Shown here: piece by piece, positions 11,965 to 14,606 of the stretch
Layout of the letters: each line of letters begins with the position of its first letter
How positions within the stretch are numbered: position 1 is the stretch's first letter
Assembly (NCBI RefSeq): GCF_035938995.1
Contig: NZ_DASZGI010000123.1
Span: forward strand, 1-14,606
DNA: 14,606 nt
From: DASZGI01 sp035938995
Lineage (GTDB): Bacteria; Actinomycetota; Actinomycetes; Streptomycetales; Catenulisporaceae
Reading direction: 5' to 3'
The notes under the pieces: generated by a model
Told to the model about the DNA's origin: nothing
Databases searched by the model: none
What the model saw: only the letters and a program-made list of their open reading frames with translations
Program-made: the position numbers and the translations under genes

Positions 11965-14013
11965 ATGGCCGATGAGGTCGAGTCTGCACAATCCCCGTCC
12001 GCCCAATCCTCATCCACACCTCCGGCACCGAACCCGGCCCCGGCCGTGGTGCGTGATCGGCCGTGGGTGATGCGCACGTACGCGGGGCACTCCACCCCGG
12101 CCGAGTCCAATGCGCTGTACCGCCGCAATCTGGCGAAGGGGCAGACCGGCCTGTCCGTGGCCTTCGACCTGCCGACCCAGACCGGATACGACCCCGACGC
12201 CCTGCTGGCCGTGGGTGAAGTCGGCAAGGTGGGCGTGCCGATCGCGCACGTCGGTGACATGCGGGCGCTGTTCGACGGCATCCCGCTGGCCGAGATGAAC
12301 ACCTCGATGACGATCAACGCCCCGGCCATGTGGCTGCTGGCGCTCTACCAGGTCGTCGCGGAGCAGCAGGGTGCTGACATCGCCGCCCTGACCGGCACCA
12401 CGCAGAACGACATCGTCAAGGAATACCTCTCGCGCGGCACCTACGTCTTCCCGCCCGGTCCCTCGCTGCGGCTGACGACCGACATGATCGCGTACACGGT
12501 CTCCGCGCTGCCCAAGTGGAACCCGATCAACATCTGCAGCTACCACCTGCAGGAGGCGGGAGCCGAGCCGGTCCAGGAGATCGCCTACGCCCTGTCTACC
12601 GCCATCGCCGTGCTCGACGCGGTGCGCGACAGCGGCCAGGTCCCGGCCGCGCGGTTCGACCAGGTGGTCGAGCGCATCTCGTTCTTCGTCAACGCGGGCG
12701 TCCGCTTCGTCGAAGAGCTCTGCAAGATGCGCGCCTTCACCCGGCTCTGGGACGAGATCACCCGCGACCGGTACGGCGTCGCCGACGCCCGCAAGCGCCG
12801 CTTCCGCTACGGCGTGCAGGTCAACTCGCTGGGCCTGACCGAGGCGCAGCCGGAGAACAACGTCGCCCGCATCGTGCTGGAGATGCTCGCGGTGACCCTC
12901 TCGAAGGACGCCCGCGCCCGCGCCGTGCAGCTGCCGGCGTGGAACGAGGCGCTCGGCCTTCCGCGCCCCTGGGACCAGCAGTGGTCGCTGCGCATGCAAC
13001 AGGTGCTCGCCTTCGAGTCCGACCTGCTCGAGTACGACGACCTGTTCGCAGGGTCCTACGTCGTGGAGGCCAAGACCGACGAGCTGGTGATCGCCGCCCG
13101 CGCCGAGGTGGAGCGGGTCCAGGCGATGGGCGGGGTGGTCGCGGCGGTCGAGTCCGGCTACCTGAAGGCGCAGCTGGTCGCCAAGCACGCGGAGCGCCGG
13201 GCGCGGATCGAGTCCGGCGAACAGGTCGTCGTCGGAGTCAACCGGTTCACCCAGTCCGAGCCCAATCCGCTGATCGCCGACCTGGACGCGGCGATCCAGA
13301 CGGTGGACCCGGAAGTCGAGCAGCACGCGGTCGCCGCGACGGTGCGATGGCGAGCCGAACGCGACAAGGCCGCCGTGGACGCCGCACTCGCCCGCCTGCA
13401 CGCCGACGCGGCAGACCCGATGGTGAATCTGATGCCTGCCACGCTCGCCTGCGCCCGTGCAGGCGTCACGACGGGCGAGTGGGCCGGCGCCCTCCGCGAG
13501 GTGTTCGGCGAGTTCCGCGCGCCGACCGGGATCGCGGCAGATGCCCCGACCGCGCATGCGTCCAAGCAACTCGCGGCGTTGCGCGACTACGTGCGGGCGA
13601 CCGGCGAGGAGAAGGGCCGCCGGCTGCGGATCCTGGTCGGAAAACCCGGCCTCGACGGGCACTCCAACGGCGCGGAGCAGATCGCGGTCCGCGCCCGCGA
13701 CGCCGGCTTCGAAGTGGTCTACCAAGGCATCCGGCTCACCCCGGCCCAGATCGCGGCGGCGGCCGTCGCAGAGGACGTGCACTGCGTCGGACTCTCCGTA
13801 CTCTCCGGATCCCACCTGCGCCTGGTACCGGACGTCCTCGAGCGCCTCCGCACGGCCGGAGCGGGCGACATCCCCGTCGTCGTCGGCGGAATCATCCCCG
13901 ACGCCGATGTCAAAACGCTGAAGAACGCCGGTGTCGCAGAGGTCTTCACACCGAAGGACTACGACATCACCGACGTCATCTCGCGCATCGTGGACCTCAT
14001 CCGCGCGAGCTGA
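11965..14013 (+). CDS. meaA: Adenosylcobalamin-dependent acyl-CoA mutase, MeaA / ethylmalonyl-CoA mutase type
   Basis: This 682-residue enzyme rearranges a branched acyl-CoA carbon skeleton with adenosylcobalamin; the best match is ethylmalonyl-CoA to methylsuccinyl-CoA in the ethylmalonyl-CoA pathway of C2 assimilation. After a low-complexity N-terminus (about 25 residues, Ser/Pro/Ala-rich) comes the TIM barrel: RTYAGHSTPAESNALYRRNL, GLSVAFDLPTQTGYD and NTSMTINAPAMWLLALY. FDLPTQTGYD is the MeaA/Ecm form, where methylmalonyl-CoA mutase usually has FDLATHRGYD. The C-terminal B12 domain (about 550-682) has KPGLDGHSNGAEQ with the cobalt-ligand His566, then GLSVLSGSHL and VVVGG. ATG 11965 has GGAGGT 11 bases before; GTG 11929 is also open. 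The usual partner crotonyl-CoA carboxylase/reductase is not in the window. Older annotation calls such proteins simply protein meaA; another acyl-CoA substrate cannot be excluded. Confidence 0.92.
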   Translation: MADEVESAQSPSAQSSSTPPAPNPAPAVVRDRPWVMRTYAGHSTPAESNALYRRNLAKGQTGLSVAFDLPTQTGYDPDALLAVGEVGKVGVPIAHVGDMRALFDGIPLAEMNTSMTINAPAMWLLALYQVVAEQQGADIAALTGTTQNDIVKEYLSRGTYVFPPGPSLRLTTDMIAYTVSALPKWNPINICSYHLQEAGAEPVQEIAYALSTAIAVLDAVRDSGQVPAARFDQVVERISFFVNAGVRFVEELCKMRAFTRLWDEITRDRYGVADARKRRFRYGVQVNSLGLTEAQPENNVARIVLEMLAVTLSKDARARAVQLPAWNEALGLPRPWDQQWSLRMQQVLAFESDLLEYDDLFAGSYVVEAKTDELVIAARAEVERVQAMGGVVAAVESGYLKAQLVAKHAERRARIESGEQVVVGVNRFTQSEPNPLIADLDAAIQTVDPEVEQHAVAATVRWRAERDKAAVDAALARLHADAADPMVNLMPATLACARAGVTTGEWAGALREVFGEFRAPTGIAADAPTAHASKQLAALRDYVRATGEEKGRRLRILVGKPGLDGHSNGAEQIAVRARDAGFEVVYQGIRLTPAQIAAAAVAEDVHCVGLSVLSGSHLRLVPDVLERLRTAGAGDIPVVVGGIIPDADVKTLKNAGVAEVFTPKDYDITDVISRIVDLIRAS

Positions 14014-14054
14014 TCGCGAACGGGGAGAAAACGCGGGGCAAAGGGATAAGCGAA

Positions 14055-14101
14055 AGGGCGCGAAACCCTCGATCGCAGTGTCCGATCACGGTTCGCGCCC
14101 T
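14055..14101. terminator. Large hairpin between convergent mutase and small gene
   Basis: AGGGCGCGAA (14055-14064) pairs with TTCGCGCCCT (14092-14101), extended by CC/GG after one bulged A, with an inner GATCG/CGATC helix (14071-14075 with 14083-14087) inside. It starts 42 bases after the mutase stop. Position between convergent genes fits a bidirectional terminator. Confidence 0.7.
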
Positions 14102-14124
14102 CGTGCTCACGCCTGAAGCCGTCG

Positions 14125-14156
14125 CGCCTTCCTCAAGGCGAGTCGGCCGCTCGCCT
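14125..14156 (-). terminator. Overlapping hairpins after the small minus-strand gene
   Basis: AGGCGAG (14136-14142) pairs with CTCGCCT (14150-14156) around a 7-base loop, six bases after the stop of the small gene as transcribed. An overlapping hairpin, CGCCTT (14125-14130) with AAGGCG (14135-14140), uses the same bases and is mutually exclusive. Terminator function for the minus-strand gene is likely. Confidence 0.55.
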
Positions 14157-14161
14157 GCTGC

Positions 14162-14467
14162 TCAGGACTCGGCCGGAGCCGCGGCGACCTCGTGCTCCTT
14201 GATGAACTCGTCGCCCAGCACCTCGTGGGCGGCGTGCAGGTGGTCGAGGTCGACCTCGCCGTGCTCGGCGGCGTGACCGTCCAGCGCGCCGAGGATGCGC
14301 TCGACCGGGCCGTGCGAGCCGCCGAGCCGCTGCTCGGCGTACACGGCGACACCGAGCTTGAGGAACAGCTTCGCGCCGTGGCGGTGGGTGTTCCATTCCT
14401 CGATCGTGTGCTCGGTCTCCTCGAAGGCCTTCTCGGAGACCTCCAGTGCCTTCTGGATGAAGCTCAT
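14162..14467 (-). CDS. Small helical protein of unknown function (101 residues)
   Basis: I do not recognise this family. The protein starts at ATG 14467 with GAGGA eight bases upstream. Residues 1-30 (MSFIQKALEVSEKAFEETEH onward) look like an amphipathic, acidic helix; the middle (GAKLFLKLGVAVYAEQRLGG) is mildly hydrophobic but too charged for a membrane span; the rest is rich in His, Glu and Asp (EHGEVDLDHLHAAHEVLGDE). There is no Cys and no signal peptide, so it is probably cytoplasmic. Codon use is normal for the window, and a good ribosome site and terminator support it as a real gene. The frame is open up to 14530, but the extra residues have no ribosome site. It faces the mutase gene convergently, so a joint role is not implied. 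Confidence 0.7.
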   Translation of the reverse strand: MSFIQKALEVSEKAFEETEHTIEEWNTHRHGAKLFLKLGVAVYAEQRLGGSHGPVERILGALDGHAAEHGEVDLDHLHAAHEVLGDEFIKEHEVAAAPAES

Positions 14468-14606
14468 TCCGCTTTTCCTCACGTCCGTCTGGGAGGCGAG
14501 GTGTTCACCGTCCCCCCGAGATAACGACACATCAGGGGCGACCTTACAGCCTAAAGATTGATACTGCGCCAGGTCTGTCCAGACTGTGATCTAACACCTC
14601 TGCCCT
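14468..14606. other. Upstream region of the small gene, right edge
   Basis: No gene is seen here. The stretch is less GC-rich than its surroundings around 14540-14600 and must hold the promoter of the small minus-strand gene, though no hexamer pair is convincing. A short palindrome GTCTG-TC-CAGAC lies at 14573-14584. Confidence 0.5.

Noticed and set aside
12010..13815. A 601-codon frame opposite the mutase gene.
   Set aside because: It is an antisense shadow of GC-rich third-position bias; it is rich in Arg, Gly and Asp with no recognisable motif.

Overview
The window is GC-rich (roughly 70%) with strong G/C bias at third codon positions, frequent GTG starts and actinobacterial gene families: a DUF5130-like protein, a MeaA-type B12 mutase, an HNH protein of the C-x2-C zinc type, and a MalQ with a long N-terminal extension. 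A high-GC actinomycete (Streptomyces/Catenulispora-like) is the best inference; genus cannot be fixed. I see no tRNA, rRNA, CRISPR array, insertion sequence or phage gene, and the window reads as chromosomal.

Left part (1-6590): a phosphonate-use locus. Six minus-strand genes form one tight operon, in transcription order: FAD-dependent amine oxidoreductase, phosphonatase-like HAD hydrolase, solute-binding lipoprotein, two permeases, and an ABC ATPase cut by the left edge. A divergent GntR/UTRA regulator lies at 5829-6590. An 18-bp near-palindrome just upstream of the oxidoreductase start is a good candidate operator. The model is import of 2-aminoethylphosphonate or a close relative, FAD-dependent oxidation to phosphonoacetaldehyde (or a hydroxylated form), and C-P cleavage by the HAD enzyme through a Schiff-base lysine. 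No PhnW transaminase gene is present in the window.

Middle (6591-10857): a minus-strand MscS-family channel, then a divergent HNH-domain protein with a structured upstream region, then the 4-alpha-glucanotransferase malQ. Between HNH and malQ lies a two-tier perfect hairpin that contains one copy of a 20-bp split motif repeated exactly in front of the malQ start codon.

Right part (10858-14606): a small secreted or membrane protein overlapping a DUF5130-like gene, a strong terminator hairpin, a perfect CRP/GlxR-type palindrome, and a large adenosylcobalamin-dependent acyl-CoA mutase of the MeaA/ethylmalonyl-CoA mutase type. The CRP-type site is the second of two diverged copies of a 25-bp sequence; the first copy is part of the upstream terminator hairpin. 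A convergent minus-strand gene for a 101-residue protein of unknown function follows, with terminator hairpins between. The last 139 bases hold only that gene's upstream region and a short palindrome that shares a 9-mer core with the GntR operator.
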